Assembly (NCBI RefSeq): GCF_000014585.1
Contig: NC_008319.1
Coordinates: 868,001-932,000 of the forward strand
Reading direction: 5' to 3'
Source of the DNA: Synechococcus sp. CC9311
GTDB taxonomy: Bacteria > Cyanobacteriota > Cyanobacteriia > PCC-6307 > Cyanobiaceae
DNA: 64,000 nucleotides
Part shown: positions 18,724-28,659 of the stretch, piece by piece
Numbering within the stretch: the first letter of the stretch is position 1
Layout of the letters: every line of letters starts with the position of its first letter
Notes under the pieces: generated by a model
Seen by the model: the letters and a program-made list of their open reading frames with translations, nothing else
Databases searched by the model: none
What the model was told of the DNA's origin: nothing
Made by a program: the position numbers and the translations under genes

Positions 18724-18810
18724 TGGGCGCTGTTCAGCGTTTGGGATCTCTGACGATCCAAGACCGCGCACTCAAATCTCACTATCAAGAAACCGATCCC
18801 TTATTGAGCC

Positions 18811-19092
18811 ATGGCTTCTTTCACAATCAGCATCGAGGGTGGATCCAGCTTTAGTTGCGCCGATGATCAATACATCCTCGATGCAGCCGAGGAGCAAGGC
18901 ATCGATCTGGCCTATTCCTGTCGAGCTGGAGCGTGCAGCACATGCGCTGGAAAAATCCTCAAAGGAAGCGTTGATCAGGCTGACCAAAGCTTTTTGGACG
19001 ACGATCAGATGTCGAAGGGGTTGTCCTTGCTTTGTGTGAGCTATCCGCTGAGCGATTGTTTGATCAAAACCAGCGTGGAGGATGAGCTCTAA
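18811..19092 (+). CDS. plant-type [2Fe-2S] ferredoxin
   Basis: A 93-aa ferredoxin with the cluster-binding pattern CxxxxCxxC...C: C37, C42, C45 in [13 protein letters not shown] and C75 in SLLCVSYP. It should carry electrons from photosystem I or to reductases. It diverges from the abundant PetF form: the segment before the fourth Cys is LSLLC instead of LTC, and the C-terminus ends TSVEDEL. It is therefore more likely a secondary ferredoxin with a dedicated partner than the main photosynthetic one. The 3' end overlaps a small convergent gene by four bases. Confidence 0.93.
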   Translation: MASFTISIEGGSSFSCADDQYILDAAEEQGIDLAYSCRAGACSTCAGKILKGSVDQADQSFLDDDQMSKGLSLLCVSYPLSDCLIKTSVEDEL

Positions 19093-19295
19093 GCGAGTTT
19101 GACCACGTCAGGGGTCTCCCCATGGGTCTGGCCGATTAACAAGGCGTGGTTCACAGCCCCTTCATGGCTATGAAAGTTCCAGGCCGATTCAACGCTAGAA
19201 ACCCCTTCAATGGACTGGGTTTGATGATTCAGGCTTAAGTAGCTACCAGTGCAGTTTTGACGAAGCACATAGCGTTCGGCAGCTGGGGCTCTCAT
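19089..19295 (-). CDS. small hypothetical protein
   Basis: A 68-aa open frame with an ATG start and convergent four-base overlap with the ferredoxin. It has no membrane segment or recognisable motif; its residues ([20 protein letters not shown]) look protein-like but this is not decisive. It fills a gap that otherwise would be empty. It may be real or spurious. Confidence 0.4.
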   Translation of the reverse strand: MRAPAAERYVLRQNCTGSYLSLNHQTQSIEGVSSVESAWNFHSHEGAVNHALLIGQTHGETPDVVKLA

Positions 19296-19389
19296 TGGGA
19301 TCTCATCAAGGCTTAATTCCGGGTTAGCGATGGCCCAAGCCCGATCTGTCGGCCTACAGGATTTTCTTGGTTTTCAGCCCTTGACATTG

Positions 19390-19866
19390 TTACAACGAAT
19401 CCTGTGCTTGCTCATAGGTATTTGTGGCACTGTTTTCAGGTGTAAAAGCAGTTCGACGCGTCCAGACCAACCCAACTGGGGCCTGCGCTTGCCTCTGATA
19501 TCCCCCGTTCCTAAACCAGGGCTCGTTGAACGCCTTAAAACAGCTGGGATCGAGTCCCCAGGTGTTTTGGAGGTAATCGGCACATGTCTGTTCTGATGCT
19601 GGATCGTTCTGTTGCCAGTGCACTAACGAAAGAAGTTTTGGCCGAATCGTCACGACTGCAATCTTCCCTGTGGGTGCTGTTTCCGGGTCTGGCTCGATCC
19701 ACTCTTCGACCCGTTCTTGAGCTACAAACAAGCGCAATGCACTGTTGCAATCGCGACCGTCTAGGGGGTATTTGTCGAGATAGAGGCGTCGCGCTCGTTT
19801 GAACAGGGCCGAGGGCGCGCGTGCCATCAGTTGCTCAAATGCGACCTGGAGTTTTGGATGGCTCAT
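19390..19866 (-). CDS. conserved hypothetical protein (158 aa)
   Basis: A 158-aa soluble protein that I do not recognise. The N-terminus (HPKLQVAFEQLMARAPSALFKRARRLYLDKYPLDGRDC) is basic and helical; the C-terminal half has aromatic and Trp residues (WGLDPSCFKAFNEPWFRNGG). Codon choice and composition are like those of the neighbouring genes. Its 5' end overlaps that of the divergent gene at 19858, suggesting one of the two starts lies further in. Confidence 0.6.
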   Translation of the reverse strand: MSHPKLQVAFEQLMARAPSALFKRARRLYLDKYPLDGRDCNSALRLFVAQERVEEWIEPDPETAPTGKIAVVTIRPKLLSLVHWQQNDPASEQTCADYLQNTWGLDPSCFKAFNEPWFRNGGYQRQAQAPVGLVWTRRTAFTPENSATNTYEQAQDSL

Positions 19867-20220
19867 CGTGAGCTGAACGTGACGTTTCGGCTGTCTTCTA
19901 GCTTCTCCTTTGATGCGGTCGCACAGAAGTGGAAGACTGGTGACAGATGCGTGATTGGAACATTGCCAAAACTTGTTCGTTCTTTATACCGATTGATTGC
20001 TTTGGACGGCAGTCCTCATCCTGTGCTGGACGCTCCCTATGAATCGATGGATGCCGCTGAAGCGGCGGCCCAGAGTTGGTGTTCTGGTCAGGGGCGTGAT
20101 CTCTCCATTCAGCAGCGCGGGATCGGTTTAGAGGTGCAAACAAGTTGTGGTGCTTGGAGAACGATTCGCTATCCCCAGGCTTGTCTTCGTGATGGAGGAG
20201 AGAACTCCTCTGTCCATTGA
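19858..20220 (+). CDS. conserved hypothetical protein (about 120 aa)
   Basis: A small soluble protein of unknown function. The ATG at 19858 gives 120 aa; a GTG at 19879 (113 aa) would nearly avoid overlap with the divergent gene. Contents such as GTLPKLVRSLYRLIALDGSPHP, SMDAAEAAAQSWC and GAWRTIRYPQACLRDGG suggest a compact alpha/beta domain. No signal peptide or membrane segment is seen. It is followed closely by the thiamine-binding-type gene, probably in one transcript. Confidence 0.55.
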   Translation: MAHRELNVTFRLSSSFSFDAVAQKWKTGDRCVIGTLPKLVRSLYRLIALDGSPHPVLDAPYESMDAAEAAAQSWCSGQGRDLSIQQRGIGLEVQTSCGAWRTIRYPQACLRDGGENSSVH

Positions 20221-20231
20221 GCTCTAATGCC

Positions 20232-20534
20232 ATGAATGTGAGCGTGGATCTCTGTGTTGTGCCTGTGGGCCTTGAAGGTTCGTTGGCGCCTTGGGTGGCG
20301 ATCTGTCATGAACTGATCAAAGACTCGGGACTTGATTACGAGCTTGGGCCCAATGGAACAGCGATTGAGGGGGACTGGGATGCTGTGTTTGCTTGTGTGA
20401 AGCGCTGCCATCAGCGCCTGCATGGGGAGGGGGTGCCGAGAGTTCATGCCACCCTTCGCGTCAATACGCGTGTGGATCGGGAGCAGTCGTTTCGCGACAA
20501 AGTTCCCAGCGTTGAGCGTTTGATCCAGCGTTGA
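20232..20534 (+). CDS. MTH1187-type thiamine-binding (DUF77) protein
   Basis: A 100-aa ferredoxin-like-fold protein of the MTH1187/YkoF-like family (DUF77). Typical segments are VSVDLCVVPVG at the start, YELGPNGTAIEGDWDAVF and RVHATLRVNTRVD. Members bind thiamine or related hydroxymethylpyrimidine compounds and form tetramers. ATG 20232 is chosen over the upstream TTG because the conserved beta strand begins here. The gene starts 11 bases after the previous stop. No thiamine synthesis gene or TPP riboswitch is adjacent, so its pathway role is open. Confidence 0.8.
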   Translation: MNVSVDLCVVPVGLEGSLAPWVAICHELIKDSGLDYELGPNGTAIEGDWDAVFACVKRCHQRLHGEGVPRVHATLRVNTRVDREQSFRDKVPSVERLIQR

Positions 20535-20658
20535 GCGTTGTCGAGAGTTGAGAACTTGCGGGGCTTTGGGTCTGGCGCAAATCTGTAGATCCAAAATCGC
20601 GCATTCTCATTTGTCTCTCCCGTGTCTTGAATGAGATCAAGCGTCGGCTAGGCCGTTG

Positions 20659-21213
20659 ATGTGGCAATCCGTTCTTCGTTCCTCGTGGCTGGTTCTCGTT
20701 GTGATGGGGGCCCCTTTGCTGGGGGCAAGCTCGATTGGAGCTCCAGTGCAAGCCCAGTCATGGGCTGATATTGGCAACTATTCCTCTCTTCTGCGACGGG
20801 CAGGCACCCAAACCTTGGTGGCAAAAGACTGCCCCTCTGGACTCTTTGGTGCCTTTCATACCGGACGGAATGTCTTGCTCTTGTGCTCTAACAACCTTCA
20901 GGATGACCCTGCTCAAGTTTGGACTGTGCTGGCCCATGAATCAGCGCACGTGATGCAGCATTGTCAACAGGGGCCTCTCTTGCCAGATCATCTGATTGGC
21001 AGCGCCCTTGCCCAGATCGAGAAGCAATCGTTGAGTTCGTTTCAGGAATTGCGGTTGTATCACCAGTCCCAGCGCCGCGATGAAATTGAGGCAAGGCTGG
21101 TGCAGGGATTACCGATGGCTGAAGTGAAGGCGTTGTTTCGAGGCTTTTGTGGCGATCGCCTGAGGCGACTAGCTCCCAAGAACTCTGCTGTTGAGGGGTT
21201 AGGCGATGGATGA
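20659..21213 (+). CDS. secreted HExxH protein, putative metalloprotease
   Basis: A 184-aa protein with a clear signal peptide (LVLVVMGAPLLGASSIGAPVQA) and a zinc-protease-like HESAH motif (about residues 93-97, in VLAHESAHVMQHC). Four or more Cys residues suggest disulfides in the periplasm. A downstream Glu that could be the third ligand is present (RRDEIEARLV). I do not recognise a named family; it resembles small M48-like or gluzincin-type proteins only in the motif. The 3' end overlaps the next gene by eight bases, so these are translated together. ATG 20659 is preferred to TTG 20656. Confidence 0.75.
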   Translation: MWQSVLRSSWLVLVVMGAPLLGASSIGAPVQAQSWADIGNYSSLLRRAGTQTLVAKDCPSGLFGAFHTGRNVLLLCSNNLQDDPAQVWTVLAHESAHVMQHCQQGPLLPDHLIGSALAQIEKQSLSSFQELRLYHQSQRRDEIEARLVQGLPMAEVKALFRGFCGDRLRRLAPKNSAVEGLGDG

Positions 21214-21502
21214 GGACGCACCGATCACGCCTATTACTGGTCCCAATATCGATGCAGAGGGCCGTCTGACCTACATGGGGGAAGACGGACGTCGTTATGT
21301 GGTGATGGATGGCGATGAACGGGATGAAACCTCTTCAGCAGCTGTCATGGAGGCACTTCGTAGTGCTGGACCCTTGTTTGAGGAAATTGAAACTCTCTGC
21401 CAGGGCTGGGTGGACGAGGTTAGTGACGCCGCCTTAACCAGGGCAGAAGCGGTTGCGTTACTGCTCGCCACCCTTGAGACCTTGCTGGATGACGAGAACT
21501 GA
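21206..21502 (+). CDS. small acidic hypothetical protein
   Basis: A 98-aa very acidic soluble protein (many Asp/Glu, net strongly negative). It begins MDEDAPITPITGPNIDAEGR and ends with an amphipathic helix (LTRAEAVALLLATLETLLDDEN). No motif is recognised. The eight-base overlap with the HExxH gene implies coupled translation; it may be a partner or cytosolic regulator of a neighbour, but that is only inference. Confidence 0.65.
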   Translation: MDEDAPITPITGPNIDAEGRLTYMGEDGRRYVVMDGDERDETSSAAVMEALRSAGPLFEEIETLCQGWVDEVSDAALTRAEAVALLLATLETLLDDEN

Positions 21503-21543
21503 CACTCCGGTGTTTACGGTGGCAATTCCTGGTTTGATCTTCG

Positions 21544-21951
21544 ATGGGTCCCAAGTTGCCCGGCTATTGGTTGATGACCTGGCTTGGACTAATCGGGAAT
21601 TTACTGGCTTTGCCGGTGATTGGTCTTGTTGCTTTCCAAGCCCCCAGCCTTCAGGCCGCCACCATCAGCGTGGCGTTCGCACTTGCCTGGCCCGCGGCAA
21701 TCGTGGGGATCGTGGCCTCTGCTGGTTTGCTCGGTGAGCGGCACTGGGGCGTGATTTTGGCCATTGTCTCGTTGTCGATGGCCTTGGCTGGATCTTTGCC
21801 CTACGGCATCGTGCGCCTCTCCTTGCTTGCATTTGGGGGAGGGGACAAAGCGATTGTGTTGGGGGTGGCCTCGATTGTGTTGGGCGTTCTCAATGTTCTC
21901 GCCCTTCTTTATTGGTGCCGTCCGGGCCATCGCCGTGGTGGTCGCCTCTAA
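21544..21951 (+). CDS. small multi-span membrane protein, unknown
   Basis: A 135-aa hydrophobic protein with about four membrane segments (roughly residues 10-30, 37-60, 66-90, 102-124) and a short basic C-terminus (RPGHRRGGRL). No known family recognised. It sits between the acidic protein and the RluA-type synthase, starting 41 bases after the former and ending 3 bases before the latter, hence probably in the same operon. Confidence 0.65.
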   Translation: MGPKLPGYWLMTWLGLIGNLLALPVIGLVAFQAPSLQAATISVAFALAWPAAIVGIVASAGLLGERHWGVILAIVSLSMALAGSLPYGIVRLSLLAFGGGDKAIVLGVASIVLGVLNVLALLYWCRPGHRRGGRL

Positions 21952-21954
21952 GCG

Positions 21955-22617
21955 ATGTCCGAGGCGTCGCAATCGATTGAAGGATCTTCACTCGTAGGGC
22001 TTCAGGTTCATTTGTGGCATCAACGTTTTTTGGTTGTGGAGAAGCCTTCCGGGTTGCTGAGTCAGCCCGGTCTTGGCGACTCCCAGAGCGATTCCTTGAT
22101 CACCCGTCTACAAGCTGTTCGGCCAGAGCTTCGGCTCGTGCATCGTCTTGATCGCGATACCTCCGGTTTGCTGCTGTTGGCCAGGGATCCAGAAAGCTTG
22201 AAAGTGCTTGGAGGGTTGTTTGCCGAACGGAAGGTGCACAAGTTCTATGCAGCCGACGTGCATGGTCATCCCAAATCACGTTCAGGGGCGGTGCGCTTGC
22301 CCTTGGCGCGTTTGTCTGCCCACCCACCCCGTTATGGGCCTCGCAGGGATGGACGCTCCTGCTTGACCTTGTGGCGCTGCGCCCAGATGGGATCCGACCG
22401 CTCACGCCTATGGCTCGCTCCTCGAACAGGTCGTTCCCATCAATTGCGGGCGCATTTGGCAGCGATTGGTTTACCCATCATCGGCGATCCGATCTATGCA
22501 TCATCTGGGCTGGGTTCCCCCGGGGAACGTCTTCACCTGCATGCGCTCGGCTTGAGTTTTTCTGATCCATTCAGCGGTCAGCGCATTCGGGTGCGCTCTT
22601 CTCTGCCTTGGTCCTAG
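21955..22617 (+). CDS. RluA-family RNA pseudouridine synthase
   Basis: A 220-aa enzyme of the RluA family without an S4 domain. It has the catalytic motif HRLDRDTSGLLLLAR (Asp nucleophile), the N-terminal FLVVEKPSGLLSQPG and the C-terminal GRSHQLRAHLAAIGLPIIGDPIY. Short RluA members modify tRNA position 32 and/or 23S rRNA; the actual target is not readable. It is convergent with the HD-domain gene only 7 bases away. Confidence 0.92.
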   Translation: MSEASQSIEGSSLVGLQVHLWHQRFLVVEKPSGLLSQPGLGDSQSDSLITRLQAVRPELRLVHRLDRDTSGLLLLARDPESLKVLGGLFAERKVHKFYAADVHGHPKSRSGAVRLPLARLSAHPPRYGPRRDGRSCLTLWRCAQMGSDRSRLWLAPRTGRSHQLRAHLAAIGLPIIGDPIYASSGLGSPGERLHLHALGLSFSDPFSGQRIRVRSSLPWS

Positions 22618-22624
22618 AGATTGC

Positions 22625-24730
22625 TTATGCGCTGAAGCTGCGTTTTGCCGGGATGGGATAGGGAATGCGTCGGTGGCGCATGCGCCTCCAGACGCGTACA
22701 AAAGCATGCATCACCAGGTCAACTTCGGCGCGACTAAGACTGCTCTGACTCAGTTGTCCGTCGGCTAGGCGCGCTTCCACGATGCGCTTCACCGTGGTTT
22801 GTGCTTCGCTGTCGCTGGTGTCGGGGGGGAGTGATCGCAACGCGGCCTCGCAGCCATCAGCCAGCATCAAGATTCCAGTTTCTTTCGAGCGAGGTGTGGG
22901 GCCTCGATACCGGAATAAGTGTTCTGAAACCGTTGGATCCCTTTGCTTGGCTTGATGCAGGAAAAAACCCATCCGTAAGGTGCCTTGATGCTCCGGAATG
23001 AAATCCGCGATTGGCCTCGGCAAGCGGTAGCGCCGGGCCAGTTTTAGGCCTTCGTCTACATGGGCCTGGAGAACTCCGGCACTCGCGACCGGGTCGTTCA
23101 ATTTGGTGTGTGGATTCTCTTCGCCAGTGGTTTGATTTTCAATGAACCAGTTCGGGGCATGGAGTTTGCCCACATCGTGATAGAGGGATCCTGTTTTGAT
23201 CAGATCCACATCGGCTCCAATGGCACGAGCTCCCTCTTCTGCCAAACCACAGATCATCAGCGTGTGCTCAAACGTTCCAGGTGCTTCCGACGACAATCGG
23301 CGCAGCAGCGGACGTTCTTGATCGGCTAGTTCCATCAACCGGGCTCGCGTGAGCAGGCCGAATGAGCTTTCCAGCAGAGGAATCAGCAGGATCGTGAGCA
23401 TCATTAACAGACCCATCAGCAGGGCCTCGGACGCGAGTTCTCCTGTATCGGGTGTGAGCCGTGTCCAGGACAGGTTCACGGCTTCAAATGGTTGACGAAG
23501 CACCACCATTTCCGCGACTAACGCACCCAGTGGCAGCAACACCGCCAGTTGCAATAACTGTGCTCGGCTGCGCAAGCGTCCGGCCTGAATTGCGGCGATC
23601 GCCGCAACGGCAGCTGTGATCAGCAGCCGGCCTTCGCCCAATCCACTCACTGGAGTTGGCCAAAGCAAACAGCTCATGGCCATCCAGGCCAGGCCACTGG
23701 TGGTTCCGAGGCCTTGGGCTAGAAGCAAAGTGGGTGGCACGATCACAGCGAGTGGGCTAACGGCTGCACCGAACCAAATCTTGCCGAATTGGCTGATGAA
23801 CAGTAAGCCGATCGCTAGAAACCCGTGGGATGCCTCAAGACAGGGCCTTTCCCTTTTCATCACGAGCAGCATCACGCCGCAACTCGCTAGTGCTTCGGTG
23901 AACCGCAACAACCAGATTCCTACTTTCGGGCTGCGATTAATCAGTCCGAAGAAATCGAGCACGTCGTAGGCCTGCGAGCTGATTGGTTCGCCTTTGCGGG
24001 TAATCAGATCGCCTGCTTTCACTTCGATGGTTGGAATCCCTTGCTGAGTGATGAGTTCTTCAATCAGTCGTTGACTGCGCAGGGGGTCGGTCTGAAGGTT
24101 GCTGGCTCCTTGCAGTGTTGTTGTTGCGATCTTGCTGCCGATGGTTCTGGCTGGAGCGTCCTCAGGTCCCAGTGCTTCGAGTTGCAGTGATGAAGCCTTC
24201 CTGAGTTGTTCGATCGCCAGTGTGTTTACAAGCCCTTGGCTGAGCATGCGATCAACAGCCCTGCGGATCGTCATGTCCCAGTTTTTACGATCCGTTTGTG
24301 ACCGTTTTTCCAGCCATAGTTGTTCGTCTGTAGTCAGATTGACGGGGCCAATCCGGTCAATGTTCTGGCTTCTGGCTACGCGTTCTAATTCGGCGAGATG
24401 ACGTTCGAGCCTCAGTCTGAGGAGGCTCGATTGCTGCGCATCCACCACTTGAACAAAGGTGTTGGGCATCAAGCTGGAACGCCTTTGCTCAAGCGCTTCG
24501 CTGTCCACCACTCGCGCTGCCTTCGGAGCTATTGAATTAAATGGTGCTGGGATTCCTGGGCGTAAGTCGGGTTCCACCAGCCAGGGCCAGCTGGAGACCA
24601 GGGCTACGGCAATGCAGACCAGCAGCAATCCTGCCTTCTGAAGGCGATTCCAACGCAGCACAGGGCGTCGCGGTGACTCTCTCCGCAACCAGCTTCTCCA
24701 GAGCCGGGCCAGAAGATGAGATCGGAACAC
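22625..24730 (-). CDS. 7TM-HD membrane phosphohydrolase (PgpH/YqfF type)
   Basis: A 701-aa membrane protein: one N-terminal membrane segment, an extracytoplasmic helical domain (7TMR-HDED type, about 60-270), then a group of seven membrane segments (about 275-470) and a cytosolic HD-type phosphohydrolase domain (about 490-660). The HD dyad is in [12 protein letters not shown] (about residues 518-519), with the upstream His in [15 protein letters not shown]. In firmicutes the orthologue PgpH hydrolyses cyclic di-AMP; the same substrate is plausible but not proven here. It is divergent from folD with 71 bases between. Confidence 0.9.
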   Translation of the reverse strand: MFRSHLLARLWRSWLRRESPRRPVLRWNRLQKAGLLLVCIAVALVSSWPWLVEPDLRPGIPAPFNSIAPKAARVVDSEALEQRRSSLMPNTFVQVVDAQQSSLLRLRLERHLAELERVARSQNIDRIGPVNLTTDEQLWLEKRSQTDRKNWDMTIRRAVDRMLSQGLVNTLAIEQLRKASSLQLEALGPEDAPARTIGSKIATTTLQGASNLQTDPLRSQRLIEELITQQGIPTIEVKAGDLITRKGEPISSQAYDVLDFFGLINRSPKVGIWLLRFTEALASCGVMLLVMKRERPCLEASHGFLAIGLLFISQFGKIWFGAAVSPLAVIVPPTLLLAQGLGTTSGLAWMAMSCLLWPTPVSGLGEGRLLITAAVAAIAAIQAGRLRSRAQLLQLAVLLPLGALVAEMVVLRQPFEAVNLSWTRLTPDTGELASEALLMGLLMMLTILLIPLLESSFGLLTRARLMELADQERPLLRRLSSEAPGTFEHTLMICGLAEEGARAIGADVDLIKTGSLYHDVGKLHAPNWFIENQTTGEENPHTKLNDPVASAGVLQAHVDEGLKLARRYRLPRPIADFIPEHQGTLRMGFFLHQAKQRDPTVSEHLFRYRGPTPRSKETGILMLADGCEAALRSLPPDTSDSEAQTTVKRIVEARLADGQLSQSSLSRAEVDLVMHAFVRVWRRMRHRRIPYPIPAKRSFSA

Positions 24731-24801
24731 AGCTGTTGATCACTGATATAGACGCTAGCCCCACTGAGGAAGCATGCTGTGGTGAGTGTCAACAGACCTC
24801 G

Positions 24802-25683
24802 ATGGCTCTCAGGCTGGATGGCAAGCAGCTCGCCGCGCAGCTTGAAGTGCGGTTGCAGCAGCAGATTCAAAAGGGAATTGCGGCAGCAGGGCGATCACCA
24901 GGCCTGGCCGTGCTGCGAATTGGCGACGATCCGGCCAGTGCGGTCTACGTGCGTAACAAAGAGAAGGCCTGTGCACGCATCGGTGTGGAGAGCTTTGGCT
25001 CCCATCTACCCGCTGATGCTTCACAGCAAGAGGTGTTAACAGCAATTCGCGAACTGAATGCTGATGATCGGGTGGATGGAATCCTGCTCCAGCTGCCGCT
25101 GCCGGAGGGATTGGATGAGACCCCGCTGCTGGCTGAAATCGATCCAAATAAAGATGCTGATGGACTGCACACCTTGAATCTCGGGCGCCTGTTGAAGGGT
25201 GAACAGGGTCCACGAAGCTGCACGCCGGCAGGCGTGATGGTGATGCTCCGTGATCAGGGGATTGATCCCGCCGGCAAGCGTGCCGTCGTGGTGGGCCGCA
25301 GCATCTTGGTGGGTCAGCCGATGGCCCTCATGCTTCAGGCGGCGAACGCCACCGTCACGGTGGCTCACTCGCGTACGCAACATCTGGAATCGATCACTCG
25401 TCAGGCCGAGATTCTTGTGGTGGCTGCTGGTCGCCCCGAAATGATCGGTGCAGATCACATCACACCGGGTTGTGTGGTGGTGGATGTCGGCATTCATCGC
25501 CGCCCTGAAGGTGGACTTTGCGGTGATGTGTGTGCTGAGGAATTAGAGCCCGTTGCCGCTGCGCTCTCTCCAGTCCCTGGAGGGGTTGGCCCCATGACAG
25601 TGACGATGTTGCTGGTCAACACTGTGCTGGCCTGGTGTCGACGCCATCAGGTGGCATTGGAATTGTCTGATTTGGTGGTTTGA
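24802..25683 (+). CDS. folD: bifunctional methylene-THF dehydrogenase/cyclohydrolase FolD
   Basis: FolD interconverts 5,10-methylene-THF, methenyl-THF and 10-formyl-THF, using NADP. The 293-aa protein starts at the ATG 24802 ([14 protein letters not shown]); a longer open frame upstream runs into the divergent gene and is not FolD-like. Conserved parts: active-site Lys in [47 protein letters not shown] and the C-terminal [14 protein letters not shown]. It precedes crtE by 41 bases. Confidence 0.97.
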   Translation: MALRLDGKQLAAQLEVRLQQQIQKGIAAAGRSPGLAVLRIGDDPASAVYVRNKEKACARIGVESFGSHLPADASQQEVLTAIRELNADDRVDGILLQLPLPEGLDETPLLAEIDPNKDADGLHTLNLGRLLKGEQGPRSCTPAGVMVMLRDQGIDPAGKRAVVVGRSILVGQPMALMLQAANATVTVAHSRTQHLESITRQAEILVVAAGRPEMIGADHITPGCVVVDVGIHRRPEGGLCGDVCAEELEPVAAALSPVPGGVGPMTVTMLLVNTVLAWCRRHQVALELSDLVV

Positions 25684-25697
25684 ACCCCTCGGCCTGA

Positions 25698-26663
<966 letters not shown>

Positions 26664-26665
26664 GC

Positions 26666-27181
26666 ATGGCGATTTCAACGATGTCGATGCTGTCGATGCC
26701 CGCTCAAATTTTGGATAATGCCGTGCTCGCCTGGGGATTAGCGGCCTGCGGTTTGGCGCAGTTCTCCAAGCTGTTCCTGGAATTGGTGTTGAATCAGCGC
26801 TGGAGGCCGGCGGTGCTGTTTGAGACCGGAGGGATGCCATCCAGTCACTCGGCATTGGTGACGGGTACTGCCGCTGGAGTGGGCTGGCAGATGGGGTTCG
26901 ATCAGCCTGCATTTGCGTTGGCTGCCACTGTGGCTTTCGTTGTGATGTACGACGCCAGCGGGGTGCGCCGGGCGGCAGGATTTACGGCCGCTCGCCTTAA
27001 CGAACTTCCTGATTCGCTCTGGCCTACTCCACCGGAAAAGCCACTGAAAGAACGGCTTGGTCACACGCGTACGGAGGTTTTGGTGGGCAGTCTGTTGGGA
27101 CCTTTGATCGCACTCCCAGGACTCTTTTTTGTGGGCTCGCCTCTGCATTTGGCCCAAACGTTTGGTTTGTTCAGCGGGTGA
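26666..27181 (+). CDS. DUF212 / divergent PAP2-like membrane protein
   Basis: A 171-aa membrane protein of the divergent acid phosphatase/PAP2-like (DUF212) family. Family marks are GGMPSSHSALVTGTAAGVG, YDASGVRRAAGFTAARLN and LGHTRTEVLVGSLLG, which echo the three PAP2 phosphatase motifs. Three to four membrane segments surround them. The substrate is unknown; polyprenyl- or lipid-phosphate is a reasonable guess because it follows crtE. It overlaps the next gene as GTGA. ATG 26666 is preferred over the TTG at 26657, which lies inside crtE. Confidence 0.85.
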   Translation: MAISTMSMLSMPAQILDNAVLAWGLAACGLAQFSKLFLELVLNQRWRPAVLFETGGMPSSHSALVTGTAAGVGWQMGFDQPAFALAATVAFVVMYDASGVRRAAGFTAARLNELPDSLWPTPPEKPLKERLGHTRTEVLVGSLLGPLIALPGLFFVGSPLHLAQTFGLFSG

Positions 27182-28659
27182 GCAGGCTCAAGCCCTCTGA
27201 GGCCATCCTCACCGACGATCAGCAGACGGCAGCTGCCTTGTTCGAGACGTGGCTTTCAAATGAAGAACCAGGCATTCCGTTTGTGTTGAGCGGTTATGCC
27301 GGTAGTGGCAAAACCTTCCTCTCAATGCGTTTGTTGCGTCAAGTGGAAGCTACAGGGCTGTGTTGGACCGTTGTCGCTCCCACCCATAAAGCCGTTGGTG
27401 TGTTGCGCCACGCCCTTGACTTAGAAGGTCTTCACCCCACTTGGTACCCCTCCACCATCCATCGACTGTTGCGACTCAAGTTGCGTCGCCAAGGGGATCG
27501 GGAGGTATGCGAATCCACCGAACAAACGGCGGCCTCGTTGGAACATCTCGGCCTGGTCCTGGTCGATGAATCCTCCATGGTTGATAGCTCGCTGTTGTCG
27601 GTCGCGCTGCAGTGCGCTCACCCTTTCAAAACTCGGCTTGTGTTCGTTGGCGATCCTGCCCAGCTTCCGCCCGTGGGAGAAGCGGATAGCCCTGTGTTCT
27701 CCATGGACCGCGCGATCACAGCGTCGCTCAAGCAAGTGGTTCGTCATCAAGGTCCTGTGCTGCAACTGGCGAGCTGCTTGCGCGATGGACGCTTGCCCTG
27801 TGAGCTGCCGCCATTAATGCCTCCACTGCGCAGCGAATTGGGTCAGGTGGGTGTGCTCAATCGCTCGGCTTGGCTCATTCAGGCTCAAGATGGCCTGCGT
27901 CGTGCTGCGGCTTGTGACAACCCTGATGCAGCACGCATTCTTTGCTACACCAATCGCACCCTTGATGCACTTGTGCCACATGCACGACGAGCCATTCATG
28001 GTGAGATGGCGGATCAGATGGACGTTCTTCCAGGCGAAGTCCTAATCAGCCGGACGGCGGTGATGGCTCCTGCCTCACGAGATGGGGCAGAAACAGGGGA
28101 AGAACCTGATCTGGTGCTGGGCTCGAATCGGGAAGTGGTGGTGGAGGACGTCACCCCTGAACGTTGTGACCTCGCTGAATTTGGGTTTGCGGGGGAGACG
28201 CAGATGGCACTCGCTGGATTCGAGGCCCCTGTCATCGACACCGTGACGGCGAAGGTCCGTAGTGGAGAGCTGGAACTAAGTTTGCGCTTGCAGCCGCCTT
28301 CCGGAAGTGGTGCACGGCAGCTCCTTGATGGGGTCCTTCAGGGCCTGCGCACCCAGGCCAGGGATGCGGGAAAGAGAGGAGGGAGGCCGCTTTGGCGTCG
28401 GTATTTTTTGATCCGTGATGCTTTTGCTTCGTTGGGTCCAGCAGCCGTGCTCACTGTTCATCGCAGTCAAGGCAGCAGTTTTGGAGAGGTGTTTGTCGCC
28501 GATGACGTGTTCTGGCCGCAGGACCTTGTCCTGCGACGGCAGTTGGCTTATGTCGCTGTCAGTCGGGCGCAAGAGGCGGTCTGGATGACGGGAAGGTCAT
28601 CATCAGCCAAAGCGGTGGAACGCTGGACGCGGGCGCTGAAGAATGAAGAACAACAATGA
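27178..28659 (+). CDS. RecD-like superfamily 1 DNA helicase
   Basis: A 493-aa SF1B helicase/ATPase. Walker A is GYAGSGKT (about 40-47) in FVLSGYAGSGKTFLSM; motif II LVLVDESSMVDSS; motif III RLVFVGDPAQLPPVGE; and the late UvrD-like motifs TVHRSQGSSFGEVFV and YVAVSRAQEAVWMTG. It resembles RecD2/TraA-type single-chain helicases but is shorter and lacks an obvious N-terminal domain; RecB and RecC are not adjacent, so it is not a RecBCD component. The GTG start overlaps the DUF212 stop by four bases. Confidence 0.9.
   Translation: MSRLKPSEAILTDDQQTAAALFETWLSNEEPGIPFVLSGYAGSGKTFLSMRLLRQVEATGLCWTVVAPTHKAVGVLRHALDLEGLHPTWYPSTIHRLLRLKLRRQGDREVCESTEQTAASLEHLGLVLVDESSMVDSSLLSVALQCAHPFKTRLVFVGDPAQLPPVGEADSPVFSMDRAITASLKQVVRHQGPVLQLASCLRDGRLPCELPPLMPPLRSELGQVGVLNRSAWLIQAQDGLRRAAACDNPDAARILCYTNRTLDALVPHARRAIHGEMADQMDVLPGEVLISRTAVMAPASRDGAETGEEPDLVLGSNREVVVEDVTPERCDLAEFGFAGETQMALAGFEAPVIDTVTAKVRSGELELSLRLQPPSGSGARQLLDGVLQGLRTQARDAGKRGGRPLWRRYFLIRDAFASLGPAAVLTVHRSQGSSFGEVFVADDVFWPQDLVLRRQLAYVAVSRAQEAVWMTGRSSSAKAVERWTRALKNEEQQ

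Noticed and set aside
18723-18854. 43-codon frame starting on the Nif11 stop
   Set aside because: Overlaps the ferredoxin start in another frame; the residue content is not convincing. Kept only as a note in the Nif11 finding.
24541-24801. N-terminal extension of folD
   Set aside because: Lies antisense to the 7TM-HD gene start and is not like FolD.
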